Origin: Dysgonomonas sp. PF1-14
GTDB lineage: Bacteria; Bacteroidota; Bacteroidia; Bacteroidales; Dysgonomonadaceae
Direction of reading: 5' to 3'
DNA length: 64,000 nt
NCBI RefSeq assembly: GCF_029892965.1
Contig: NZ_JARXWN010000008.1
Coordinates: 124,001 to 188,000, forward strand
This document shows positions 44,681 to 54,329 of the stretch, piece after piece. Made by a program: the position numbers and the translations under genes. Below the pieces are notes generated by a model. That model saw only the letters and a program-made list of their open reading frames with translations, ran no database searches and had not been told where the DNA came from. Positions within the stretch are counted from its first letter, which is position 1, and every line of letters starts with the position of its first letter.

Positions 44681-45289
44681 TTAATCACTATAGCGATCAT
44701 TATAAACAATAAAAGGCTTGTACACAGAGGCATATACAACTGTATTATTTTCTTCTTTTTTCTCAATTAATCCATGTTCTGATAAATGCGCTTCTATTTT
44801 TTCTATACTTTTGATTCCTATACCTTCCATTCGAAGAAGTCTGTTTCTTCCCCCATTCAATAAAAAATAAAGTAGTTCTCCATATGTAAATATCCCGAAA
44901 TTTTTCAAATGGGTCTTCAAACTCTTACGGGTACTTATCCATTCTAAATCAAGAGGCTTGTCAAGAAGCAACAAATCAAGATGATCCGATTGTATCTTAC
45001 AAATCTCATTCTGAAGCCTGTTTATGACTGAATCCGGATTGTTTACAAAATAATTTTTGTCCATATCTGTAGTTTCCAGCAGAAAATGAATATAGTCAAT
45101 GCCTAATTGCAGATAATGGATTTGCTGCTCTCTGGTGTTTGAACAACCAGAGAAATGCTGCCTGACATATAATCCGATTATGTCCCTTGCCGAAAACAAA
45201 TCGGGTAGCATTTCGGCTACTGCCGGATGGAGTTGGACTTCGTCCTGTTTATCGGGATAAGAAACATTCTGGAGTTGATTGGACATCAT
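44681..45289 (-). CDS. hypothetical protein with RNA polymerase alpha C-terminal-like domain
   Basis: A 202-residue protein. The C-terminal part (about residues 110-180) reads LKTHLKNFGIFTYGELLYFLLNGGRNRLLRMEGIGIKSIEKIEAHLSEHGL, the helix-hairpin-helix pattern of the RNA polymerase alpha-subunit C-terminal domain, which binds DNA and regulators. The N-terminal half is helical and not recognised. It may be an accessory regulator of the mobile element or the T6SS block. It is the last minus-strand gene before topB. Confidence 0.6.
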   Translation of the reverse strand: MMSNQLQNVSYPDKQDEVQLHPAVAEMLPDLFSARDIIGLYVRQHFSGCSNTREQQIHYLQLGIDYIHFLLETTDMDKNYFVNNPDSVINRLQNEICKIQSDHLDLLLLDKPLDLEWISTRKSLKTHLKNFGIFTYGELLYFLLNGGRNRLLRMEGIGIKSIEKIEAHLSEHGLIEKKEENNTVVYASVYKPFIVYNDRYSD

Positions 45290-45317
45290 AATTGTATAAT
45301 ATTATTGAGCAGATACC

Positions 45318-45866
45318 TCATTTGTTTTTTATTTGCTTTTGGCGAAGTATCTTACTATTATCGGGTAGGAAATAGAATATATCCGTCCTCTCCTGTCTTG
45401 GATTGGAAGGAGGAAACACATAGGAATACCGGCACTCTACGGGTTGCAAGAGTACCTTCTCAGAAGAAATGCCTTCGTATTTATTGACAAATTGTAGATT
45501 TTTTACGGAATCAATCCTACGGGTGGCATCCGAGATATGTTTGTTATACATATCGGTTATTACCTTCGACCCGTATTTTGCTTTTCCCTCTTTTTCCAAA
45601 TTCTCCTGTGATCGTTTTAGATGGGATTCCTGTAGTTCCAGACATTTAGCTTTATTTTCTTCAAATTCCTGCTGAAGAATGGCAATGCTGTCCGACACTT
45701 TTATTGGCGGCAATTCTTTCAGGTTTACAATTTTGAAATCAAGATCAGTCCATGTACCGTGCTTGTCTGTCTGCACATAATCACTGATAAGTTTCTCGTA
45801 CTTGCTTTCGTTTGTAGAACAGGACACAATACAAAATACAATAAAAAGGATGGATAATTTTTTCAT
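45318..45866 (-). CDS. lipoprotein of unknown function
   Basis: A 182-residue protein with a lipoprotein signal peptide (MKKLSILFIVFCIVSC, Cys16). The mature part has a long charged helical segment (QQEFEENKAKCLELQESHLKRSQENLEKEGKAKY) and a Pro/Arg-rich beta tail. No family is recognised. It lies next to the T6SS immunity-type lipoproteins but is not similar to them by eye. It may be an additional immunity or accessory factor. Confidence 0.65.
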   Translation of the reverse strand: MKKLSILFIVFCIVSCSTNESKYEKLISDYVQTDKHGTWTDLDFKIVNLKELPPIKVSDSIAILQQEFEENKAKCLELQESHLKRSQENLEKEGKAKYGSKVITDMYNKHISDATRRIDSVKNLQFVNKYEGISSEKVLLQPVECRYSYVFPPSNPRQERTDIFYFLPDNSKILRQKQIKNK

Positions 45867-46050
45867 AATATAATATTTAAAATTAACTGTTTTTCGATTC
45901 GCTTTTCGTGTCTAGCTATACAGGTAATATTCTCTTCACAACTATCCACATACACATAATAATAACAAGTAAAACTCATCCCTCTATTCATAATTCTACT
46001 TTTTAAATTCTATCAGTATATATATCCACTAAGAGCATGCTAGCTACCAT

Positions 46051-47490
46051 TTACTTTAGTTTGATATAATCAAAAGGTTCTTTAAATTCTTCATCACCAT
46101 TTACTACAGGAAATTCCCATTCTCCAACTTGTACAATTTCATCAAAATTAGTTATATTCCAATAATTATGCTTCCTTGCTATTTCCTGATATTCGTCTCT
46201 ATAGTTATTTAATAAACTTGATATGAAAGAATTCATTCTTGCATTCCATTGAGCACCATCTCCATTTCGGGAATGAAGATATTTTTTTATCAGTTCTATT
46301 TCTACACTTCCGAAAGAACAATATATCTCGATTTTCTCTTCATCGGATAAGTTTAAGTTTAATGAATTTGAATCAACGTGAATTAAGTATTTATATAACA
46401 TTTCCAAATACAGACCATCCTCTGCTGTTGTTAAATCTTTTACTGTAGCTAATAGTCCATGATTTATTCTTAGGTTATTACTACAATCTCTTGAAAAAAG
46501 TATGTCATTACAATCTTCATAATTGTAATGAACATTATTATTTTTATCTTGACATTTCTGATATGCAATTTGAAGAACAAATTTATTTATCCTAGGTTCT
46601 TTGTCATAACCAAAAGTTTTTAATAAAGAAATTAGAAACTCCTTATCATTATTGATTAACCATGTTAGACTAGCCTGGCTTTCATTAAAAATATACATAT
46701 TCCTATGGAAACACCGTTTTAATAAAAAATCTTTATTTTCATCTTCATTTATATACATTAATAATGTCTCTATATCAGATACAAACAAGAATGTCGTTGA
46801 AAAAATAATATTAGGTATAGTATAATCAAACTCTGACTTTAAAAGTTCATGATGATTGCAACCTTTCTCTATTAAATAGACAAAATAAGATTTATGATTA
46901 GAGATTTTTACATTATTGATAGTATCTGAAATAGCAAAAACACGATTAATTCCCTGATTAAATTTGTTTAAAGTAATGCCACTGAATCCTAAGTTATCTA
47001 TGTTTTCATATAAGTTGGCTAATGCATATTTTTCTATATCTTCCTTTATTCTTTCTACTTCACTCATATTTTCTTCTTTTACATGTTGATATTTATTTGG
47101 GGTATTTGTACAAAGTATTTTAATATTGTTTGGAATAACCCATATTGCACTATCTTGAAGTACATGGCAAGTAATCTTATCTTTCGAATTTTTTAATATA
47201 AAAATGAATTCATCATTTATAATTTGTATTGTGTCTATTTCATATGAGATATCTTCTATTCCATATCTGACAAAAATTTCTTTTTTGTCCTTTGTTACCT
47301 TTATTTCCATGTTGTATGCATCACAAGGTATATATATAACATTTTCGCCATCTATTTCTGTTAATTTAAACCAAGTTCCTATAAATGTATTTCCTTGAGA
47401 GTCTTTTATATCATACCAATTTTTAGTAGTACAACTAAAAATAAAGGAAAAGAATAAGCCCCAAATAAATAGGTTGTATTTTTTATTCAT
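46051..47490 (-). CDS. lipoprotein, candidate T6SS immunity protein (older pair)
   Basis: A 479-residue lipoprotein (LFIWGLFFSFIFSC, lipobox FSC). The N-terminal 110 residues form a separate small beta domain (GNTFIGTWFKLTEIDGENVIYIPC, VTKDKKEIFVRYGIEDISYEID, ILKNSKDKITCHVL). The large C-terminal domain is paralogous to the lipoprotein at 48422: both share ASLTWLINN-(D/N)-EFL and FGYDK followed by (L/I)NK-VL. It lies one base after a GH19 effector remnant, so it was probably the immunity protein of that effector. Periplasmic placement fits protection against a cell-wall hydrolase. Immunity is an inference. Confidence 0.65.
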   Translation of the reverse strand: MNKKYNLFIWGLFFSFIFSCTTKNWYDIKDSQGNTFIGTWFKLTEIDGENVIYIPCDAYNMEIKVTKDKKEIFVRYGIEDISYEIDTIQIINDEFIFILKNSKDKITCHVLQDSAIWVIPNNIKILCTNTPNKYQHVKEENMSEVERIKEDIEKYALANLYENIDNLGFSGITLNKFNQGINRVFAISDTINNVKISNHKSYFVYLIEKGCNHHELLKSEFDYTIPNIIFSTTFLFVSDIETLLMYINEDENKDFLLKRCFHRNMYIFNESQASLTWLINNDKEFLISLLKTFGYDKEPRINKFVLQIAYQKCQDKNNNVHYNYEDCNDILFSRDCSNNLRINHGLLATVKDLTTAEDGLYLEMLYKYLIHVDSNSLNLNLSDEEKIEIYCSFGSVEIELIKKYLHSRNGDGAQWNARMNSFISSLLNNYRDEYQEIARKHNYWNITNFDEIVQVGEWEFPVVNGDEEFKEPFDYIKLK

Positions 47491-47491
47491 C

Positions 47492-48079
47492 TTAATTGTT
47501 AATTATCCAATTGCCAATATTAGAGATATCCATATGTTGTTGATTACATACAGGACAGTATTCATTTTCTTTTACAATCAAAATATCACATATATTTTTA
47601 TCATATTTGAACCAAGCCTTCAATTTTTGTAGATTTGCAACCCGTTCAGAATAATTTAGTGAAACTGGCTTCTCATCAGTCTGATAACGATCGTAGCCAT
47701 GGCAAAGCCTACTAATAAGAAAGAAGTATTTTTCTTCATCATCAGCCATTAATTGAGCGATTTCATTTAGGCTCATTTTTTTAGATACAGCTTCACCAAA
47801 ATATTCTCTTTTCCATTTAAAAGCATCTTGCCTCTTTTTAAACTCCTCATCTGTTTCTTCAACATCTTGATTGTTTTTTCCTTTTTTAGTGGGATGAAAC
47901 CAAGGTGGACATGATTTAAAGATAAAATACCAGCAACCAGAGTCAATAGCCAAATGTAAGTTCTTTCCAATCAATTCAGGCTCTTTAACAATATCTTCTT
48001 GTATAACGCATTTCGTTTTATATGTCTTATAGACTACTGGCAAATCATTTCCTTGATTATCCTTTGAGCCTGTTAGTTA
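47492..48079 (-). pseudogene. 3' remnant of a GH19-type T6SS effector gene
   Basis: The frame has no plausible start; it opens just behind a stop near 48079 with LTGSKDNQGNDLPVVYKTY. That point corresponds to the position directly after the RGRGLIQ-type motif of GH19 hydrolases. The following DIVKEPELIGKNLHLAIDSGCWYFIF and FLISRLCHGYDRYQTDE match the later GH19 pattern (paired Asp-Pro segment, S-x-x-W-x-F, and the (I/V)NG-like ending). A C-terminal CPVCNQQH may bind zinc. The N-terminal delivery and catalytic parts are gone. It is fused by recombination to a tssO-like fragment. Confidence 0.6.
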
Positions 48080-48081
48080 TA

Positions 48082-48300
48082 TCATACCCCGACCTTTGTA
48101 TAAATACGACCGGCAAGGTCGATCTGCTGTACATAGATTTTGTCGTATTCTTCGATCTTGTCTACTATCCGTTGTACCTCTACTACCGATGTTTTGGTAT
48201 AGAAAAAATTGGTGAGTACCCCTACGAGTACACAGGCGCCCAAGTAACCGGAGAACTTCCAGTAGCCGCGAAGGATTTCTTTGTGGTTTTGAGGCCGCAT
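48082..48300 (-). pseudogene. tssO: 5' fragment of a tssO-like T6SS membrane gene
   Basis: A 72-residue frame: MRPQNHKEILRGYWKFSGYLGACVL..., one transmembrane segment (about residues 17-33), then a helical VVEVQRIVDKIEEYDKIYVQQIDLAGRIYTKVGV and a stop. This fits the start of TssO, a membrane component of the Bacteroidetes T6SS, whose normal length is about twice this. It ends where the GH19 remnant begins, so a duplicated and truncated tssO copy marks a recombination breakpoint. It could still be translated, but is unlikely to be functional. The family assignment rests on pattern only. Confidence 0.5.
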
Positions 48301-48421
48301 AGGTATTTATATATTAAGACAGATCATTTTTCAAGAATCATTATAACACCTAATGTATTAAATAGGCGTTTCAATCTTTTAATTAGGAATAAAGTTAGAT
48401 ATAAGGAAAACCTCGTTTATA

Positions 48422-49684
48422 TTAAAGTGGTTCATTATCCCCCCGGAACATTTCAAGCACGTCATCAAATGGAATATTGAAATAATTATACTTTTCTGCT
48501 GTTTCGAGTAGAGCCGGATATTTTTGTGAAATATAATAGGAGTGAGAGCGATTGTTCCACTCAGGTGCTGCCGGTTTAAAATAAGAAGTACGTATTTGTT
48601 GCTCAACTATTGCAATATTCACAAATATTTGGGATAATTCCTCTAAAGAATATTTTCCTTTTTGTTCAGGATTTCCAAAGAAATAAGAAATATAATCAGT
48701 AAGAGCATATATATACATCGTGTTATCACTATTTGTTTCTTCCTCAATTGTTTTCAACAGCCCATTTCTTATAGAAAGTTTTTCATTGCAGTCTTTTTTG
48801 AAAAAAATGTCATCGAATTGAGAATAATCGGTGGTACCATCAAACATTTTATAGTCCTTGAAAATATTTCTTAGTACTGCTTTATTTAATTTCCCATTTT
48901 TATCATAGCCAAAGTAAGTTACCAATAACGTTAAAAATTCAATATTATTATTAATCAACCATGTCAGGCTTGCATTGCTATTATTGAATATAAATTTATT
49001 GAGGTGAATCAAAAATAATCGATTATTATTTTGTCGTATTTCCAGATCTAACTCGTCCTTCCAATGGATTCCTTTATGTATAACTCCCTTTTCGTATTCA
49101 TCTTCAAAATAGATTGGTTCTTTTTCTAATTCCAATAGATCAGGAAATTGCTTTTTATAATTGATCATTTCAGGGAGAAAGTAGGCGTAAGTGATTAGAC
49201 CATGCTTGTAACTAACATAAAATGTCGAGAAAAAACTTGATTGATATGGTTCTATTGTATGCATGAGATCTACGGCAGTTCCTGTTTCAGCAATTAAAGA
49301 CTTATTGCATAATCGAAAATATGAATAATCTGTATTTGTCTCTACAGGATATACTCCAAATATATTTTTTATTATTTGTTTCATATTTATCTCAGTAGAT
49401 CTTTTATAGCCACTATTTAGGAGTAAAGTATCTTCTATATTAAATAATGTTTCTAAAGCCTGAATACCTCCATAGTCTGAATCTGTTCCATTATCTAATT
49501 GGATCAATAATATATTTTTTACATTTAAAGAATCTCTATACATAATATTTGAATCTTGATTTAGTTTTGATGTTTTTTTATTACAAGCAAATAATAAATT
49601 AATAACTGTAAGTAGTACTAAAATAAATAAATACCTCTTGTTATTTTTTATTAGCTTTATCTCTCCATATTTTTTTTGCTGCAT
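48422..49684 (-). CDS. lipoprotein, candidate immunity protein of the PAAR/GH19/M23 effector
   Basis: A 420-residue protein from ATG 49684 (an ATA/ATG-rich extension to 49702 exists). After a long charged n-region, the signal segment KRYLFILVLLTVINLLFAC ends in a lipobox (LFAC). The mature protein shares ASLTWLINNN, EFL and FGYDK with the lipoprotein at 46051. The gene overlaps the last 44 bases of the effector gene, so expression is coupled. An outer- or inner-membrane lipoprotein next to a peptidoglycan-degrading effector is the usual form of immunity. It lacks the N-terminal extra domain of its paralog. Confidence 0.7.
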   Translation of the reverse strand: MQQKKYGEIKLIKNNKRYLFILVLLTVINLLFACNKKTSKLNQDSNIMYRDSLNVKNILLIQLDNGTDSDYGGIQALETLFNIEDTLLLNSGYKRSTEINMKQIIKNIFGVYPVETNTDYSYFRLCNKSLIAETGTAVDLMHTIEPYQSSFFSTFYVSYKHGLITYAYFLPEMINYKKQFPDLLELEKEPIYFEDEYEKGVIHKGIHWKDELDLEIRQNNNRLFLIHLNKFIFNNSNASLTWLINNNIEFLTLLVTYFGYDKNGKLNKAVLRNIFKDYKMFDGTTDYSQFDDIFFKKDCNEKLSIRNGLLKTIEEETNSDNTMYIYALTDYISYFFGNPEQKGKYSLEELSQIFVNIAIVEQQIRTSYFKPAAPEWNNRSHSYYISQKYPALLETAEKYNYFNIPFDDVLEMFRGDNEPL

Positions 49685-52600
49685 CTTGTTCTTTATTATC
49701 ATATGATTGTAATTTTATAAATAATGCTGGATTTAAGTAATATTTCCTATTTTTATCTTTGGTTATATTTTTTATCTCGAAATGAAGATGAGGTGCCTTT
49801 GTCTTGTCTGCGTTTCCTTCAACTCCTGCATAGCCGATTACTGTACCTGCTTTAACTATACCATCTTTATTTTCTATTTCTTTCTGGGACAACTTTTTAA
49901 ATAGGTGCATATAACTAACATATATTTTGTCTGTTTCTTTCAAAATAAATTCTGCTTTTTTTCCATTAAAGTTTCCAGTTGATATCCCTGCTGTATATTC
50001 ATTCTCTTCTGTAAACTGAAGTTTATATTTGACTGTATTCATTTGAGCAATGAGTTCTTTTGTATTTATTATTTCAAGTGTAATTGTTGAATTTCCAAAA
50101 GCAATAAATTTACAATCCAGACATGCATATACTTTAGTTGTTTCCGGGATAGCGAAAAGATCAATTCCTGTGTGGAATCTTCTTGTACCATTAGTTCGAA
50201 CTCTAACATTACCAAAAGAAGCACTTCTGGGACTAACAGCTCCTGAAAAATTATATTTATTTATTTGTGGATTAATTACAGGATCATGCCATATACCATT
50301 ACTTATATACTCTTCTTTCCCCCATTGACACTCATCTACCTTAAACAATTTTGAGGTAATTTCATCAAATGCTTTCTTTTTACCTTCCCAGTCAACACTT
50401 GAACCTATTATCTTACTTACTTGATCTACATCCTTAGAACCATTACACTTAGTGTTTGCACTCTTCACTATCCATGCGCCCATAGAAGCTAATATAATTA
50501 ACCTCATATTCTCCTCATTTGTTAGCGCCTTTACTCCACTATCTGTTGTAATATCTATTGTAGCGTCTTCTTTATCTTTTATTTTTTTCCATGTTTTATC
50601 ATATAATTCCCGACCTGTCATCTGAATCAATCCGCGTCCCCTAAATCTCCAGCCATCACCACTCTGTGTGTTTCCTAATCCATGATTCTTAGAGCGATTT
50701 TCATCTGCATATATAAAGTTCGCTAATTTTTCCTGATTACATTTCTGTATTCCTGCATCTAAATGTTTATTTAAATCTTTACGTCCATAATCTTCAGCTA
50801 TGTGTTTATTTTCAGGTTTGAGCAAAGATGAAAATAATGGGTCTCTATATTTTGTACCTTCTTGATAATAACCTCCTTCCTTTGTTGCTTTATTCCCTTC
50901 TTTCCAGTTTTTTACTCCTTCAATATAGCGGCCAACCAACAACTCACGGGTACTGTAATTTATTGATTCCGGCTCTTTGAGTTTTAATGATGTTCCGACC
51001 TCAATCCGCGCTTGCGCAAAAAAATGGGCTTTTTGCCAACAGGTAGCCATACCAAAATCCTTCATATATTTTGTGTATGTATCACCAACTTTATTTAATA
51101 TATCATCAGTTGCATTAGGAAATATATCTTTCAAGCAAACTTCATTCTCTTTATTTTTACTTTTATTCCATTCACTTTTAGAACCTCTTATTGCAGCTGT
51201 ACACCTCGGACAATGACCTGATTTATGCTCTTTCTCTACATCTATTCCCTCCCCAATAATCACAGGTTTTGTTTCAGGGAAAGAGTAATTCATCTTGGCA
51301 TCCTTTGCAAGTTTTAACTGTAAAAAATAGTTTAACCTTCTGTTCTGAATTTCCAAAACATAGTTATTCCAATCGGATTTTGTTTTTTTCGGATTTTCTT
51401 GTTTCCATACTTCATAATATTGATTGGAGGAATTTTCATCTTCTATATCCAGCAATGTATCGATCAGATATATATCGTTATGCTTATCTGAGTTATAATT
51501 TTTCGGATACTGGCATACGCATTCTATCTTTCCATTCTTAACCTGTTTACTATCATATAATACCAAATAAAAGCATCTTGGCTGATGACCAGGAATCCCT
51601 TTATGCAGTGCAGGGCTTAATAAACTGTAATTTGTATCTGTTAGATGAATGTATTTTCCTTCTCCGTTAAATGTGTTGATCAATGCCACATTCATCCTTA
51701 TTTTCTGCTTATGATCAACATAGCTATCCGGAGTCCTGTCCTTTTTGTTTTTAGCCGTAGCCTTGGTATTTTCTATAATGTGCATCCGATATCTGTTATC
51801 GTATTCGGTACTTTGCATAGCGGCTTTTTTACTCAACAATAGCTGCACTACTATTTGCATAGGGTCTCCGTATTTAAGGATTTTTTTTAGAAGCACCCCC
51901 TCCCCGTCTGCAAAATAAGCTTTTATTTTTGAGTTTTCTACAATTGTGACATGCTTATGCAGAAATTCACTTTTTATGATATTTTCATCAACAATATATG
52001 TATCTGTTTTGCTTCCATCCGGCAAATCTCTTTTCCAGTCTTTTTTCCAGTTTTTACATATTGTATCTATTTTACTTACAGTAAAGTATAACTTTATTTC
52101 TTTTGGGGTATTTGTTTTGACTAATTCGGAAAGCGCATTCCATGTCGAAGTCAGAACAGGTATTTTAGCAACACCTTCATTATTAAACTGGGTAGTTCCG
52201 GCAAAATCTACACTATCAATTATAGGATCGATCGCATAATTCTTCTCCCAATATAGGGTTACTATCCCTTCTTTATTTTCCCAACCTTTGGCTTCAATAT
52301 CTACATATACATCCTGATACCAGCCTATTTCTTTATATCTGTTACCTGCATCATCGGAGAAACACCACCTAACTATTTCCGATTCATCTATTGTAATCTC
52401 TTTCTTAGTAATCTCAATTGGACTTTTCGATAAGGCGATTGAAATTTCATATTTTCCGGTCTTATTAAATATGAGATTTAGCTTATTTGTAAATACTTTT
52501 CCCGTCCAGGCCGGATCAGATAGAAATTCATACCACTCATTGGCGTCCTGCAATCCCGGATTCGAACTATTTTTATCTTCAAATTCTAGTTTAACAATTT

Positions 52601-54329
52601 GCTTACTGTTAATTAACATCCTTCTATCTGCATTCTTCGGTGTAATATCTTTTATAAAGATTATAAATCCTCCATCTGATGTCAGATTATAAGGCATTTC
52701 CGTTTCAATATTCAACTCAATTTTGTTTGCAGGATATTTTGTAATATTTTCATATTGCCTATCAAATGAAAAATTGGTTATAGCATTGTTTTTTACAGTT
52801 ATATTATGTGCATTATTCGGCATTTTGAAAGCCGAAGGAAGTAGCCATGTAAAAAAAGTCTGGACAGGATTTTCATCCAAAACAGCCCCAATCTGGTAAT
52901 TTCCCAATACTGAAAAACTTTCCTGAATAGATACCCCTTTTTTCGGAGATTTAGTAATAAGCCCAAAAGGATTTTTTATCATCCAGGCAATATTATCTTT
53001 ATCAGCATTTATATCTTCTTTAAGTCTAAGAATAAATGTTATCTTTTCATTAGGTCTGACAACGCGTATATCATTAGGCTGAGTATTTACACTGGTAATT
53101 TCATTATTCTGTGCATCTATTTGAAATGTTTTAGAAATACCTTCTGCTCCAAGAGATATAAATATATTATATTTTGCTACATTATCAGGTGTGAAAATTA
53201 TTGTATCTTTAGTATGTGAATACCCTTTCGATAAGATACTGCCTCTACCATCTTTTATTGTTACAATTAATGTTTCTATTTCTTCCTCTTCAAATGGAAA
53301 TAACGACTCAATAGTAAATGTATATGTTTTTTTTCTTACTAAAGGAATAAGAGTATCAGGCTCATATACTTGACCATTACTCCTACTCAAGTGTGTAATT
53401 TCATTCTTATCTGTTACCTCAAATTTAAGAATACAACTTGTATCCTCCTTACTTCTAGCATCTAAGAAAGCCCCAAAACCTTCCAAACTGAATTTTCCTT
53501 CTTTTGGAAATAACAACTTCAATTCTTCTCCTTGTTGTTTATATATAAAAGAGGTTTTATCATTGATATCAAGATTTTCTGTTTTTTCCCATAATTGCCA
53601 ACTAATATTTCTTTTATCTCCGCGATAATTGGCCTTAAATATAATTTCCTTATTCATTCGGACTTTCATTAAATCGGAATTCCCTGATTTTTGTCCGTTA
53701 TATTCGATATTGTCAACTATTGCTTTCTTTATATCGTCAGCGGGTTCTAGAGGCTCAAATAAACAGTTTATAGCTAAAGCTTCTAATTCGTCCAATTCTT
53801 CTATGCTATCAGAATCAACCGTGATTTCCTGTCCATGTGTTACAATTGTTATTTTTCCTTGAAATTTAGGACATTGTATATATGCATTTTCTGTTAATAC
53901 AAGCAGAGTATTGACTTCCGGATGTTCTGTACTAGGTGTAAGTTCCCAATCTTGCGGGGAATACATACAAGGCTTTCCTGTTGCCGGATTTTTTGTACAT
54001 TGACCAAAAAATGGCGGAGGAAATACATTATCTTTAATAGTAGCTATAAGTTTCTGCCTTGCAGAAGCATCATTTATATATGCTTTAGATTGGCTTATTA
54101 CCTCTATCTTTAACATAGCACTTCCAAACTCACATTTACAGGTAGCTCCTTTACAGACTAAGTATGCACCTGATTCTGGTGTAGATTTTCCAGACATATT
54201 ACTAGTTTCTATAGAAGTAGCCTCTTCAACACTATTCTCTTTATTCTGATTTTGTGGTTGAATATTAACGTTACTGTCTATCTGCCTAGCTCTAGGCTGC
54301 TGATTTAAAGTAATTGTATTATCATTCAT
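49641..54329 (-). CDS. T6SS effector: PAAR-like (DUF4280) – Ig-like repeats – GH19 lysozyme – M23 peptidase
   Basis: A 1562-residue protein. Residues 52-190 are a DUF4280 PAAR-like domain (GAYLVCKGATCKCEFG ... GQCTKNPATGKPC ... CPKFQGKITIVTHGQEI), which caps the VgrG spike. Residues about 200-900 are beta-rich Ig-like repeats. A GH19 hydrolase-type domain follows (about 1075-1350): HFFAQARIEVGTSL with E1110 in the HESGG position, NYSTRELLVGRY, RFRGRGLIQMTGRELY near 1227. Residues about 1370-1545 are an M23 (LytM) endopeptidase with HTGID (H1386, D1390) and HLHFEI (H1514, H1516), the zinc ligands. It would cleave both glycan and peptide bonds of peptidoglycan in the target periplasm. It overlaps the upstream adaptor gene by 8 bp and the downstream immunity gene. 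Confidence 0.85.
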   Translation of the reverse strand: MNDNTITLNQQPRARQIDSNVNIQPQNQNKENSVEEATSIETSNMSGKSTPESGAYLVCKGATCKCEFGSAMLKIEVISQSKAYINDASARQKLIATIKDNVFPPPFFGQCTKNPATGKPCMYSPQDWELTPSTEHPEVNTLLVLTENAYIQCPKFQGKITIVTHGQEITVDSDSIEELDELEALAINCLFEPLEPADDIKKAIVDNIEYNGQKSGNSDLMKVRMNKEIIFKANYRGDKRNISWQLWEKTENLDINDKTSFIYKQQGEELKLLFPKEGKFSLEGFGAFLDARSKEDTSCILKFEVTDKNEITHLSRSNGQVYEPDTLIPLVRKKTYTFTIESLFPFEEEEIETLIVTIKDGRGSILSKGYSHTKDTIIFTPDNVAKYNIFISLGAEGISKTFQIDAQNNEITSVNTQPNDIRVVRPNEKITFILRLKEDINADKDNIAWMIKNPFGLITKSPKKGVSIQESFSVLGNYQIGAVLDENPVQTFFTWLLPSAFKMPNNAHNITVKNNAITNFSFDRQYENITKYPANKIELNIETEMPYNLTSDGGFIIFIKDITPKNADRRMLINSKQIVKLEFEDKNSSNPGLQDANEWYEFLSDPAWTGKVFTNKLNLIFNKTGKYEISIALSKSPIEITKKEITIDESEIVRWCFSDDAGNRYKEIGWYQDVYVDIEAKGWENKEGIVTLYWEKNYAIDPIIDSVDFAGTTQFNNEGVAKIPVLTSTWNALSELVKTNTPKEIKLYFTVSKIDTICKNWKKDWKRDLPDGSKTDTYIVDENIIKSEFLHKHVTIVENSKIKAYFADGEGVLLKKILKYGDPMQIVVQLLLSKKAAMQSTEYDNRYRMHIIENTKATAKNKKDRTPDSYVDHKQKIRMNVALINTFNGEGKYIHLTDTNYSLLSPALHKGIPGHQPRCFYLVLYDSKQVKNGKIECVCQYPKNYNSDKHNDIYLIDTLLDIEDENSSNQYYEVWKQENPKKTKSDWNNYVLEIQNRRLNYFLQLKLAKDAKMNYSFPETKPVIIGEGIDVEKEHKSGHCPRCTAAIRGSKSEWNKSKNKENEVCLKDIFPNATDDILNKVGDTYTKYMKDFGMATCWQKAHFFAQARIEVGTSLKLKEPESINYSTRELLVGRYIEGVKNWKEGNKATKEGGYYQEGTKYRDPLFSSLLKPENKHIAEDYGRKDLNKHLDAGIQKCNQEKLANFIYADENRSKNHGLGNTQSGDGWRFRGRGLIQMTGRELYDKTWKKIKDKEDATIDITTDSGVKALTNEENMRLIILASMGAWIVKSANTKCNGSKDVDQVSKIIGSSVDWEGKKKAFDEITSKLFKVDECQWGKEEYISNGIWHDPVINPQINKYNFSGAVSPRSASFGNVRVRTNGTRRFHTGIDLFAIPETTKVYACLDCKFIAFGNSTITLEIINTKELIAQMNTVKYKLQFTEENEYTAGISTGNFNGKKAEFILKETDKIYVSYMHLFKKLSQKEIENKDGIVKAGTVIGYAGVEGNADKTKAPHLHFEIKNITKDKNRKYYLNPALFIKLQSYDNKEQDAAKKIWRDKANKK

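Noticed and set aside
48022-48480. Plus-strand frame of 152 codons across the tssO/GH19 fragments
   Set aside because: It is antisense to better supported frames on the minus strand and has no recognisable protein features.
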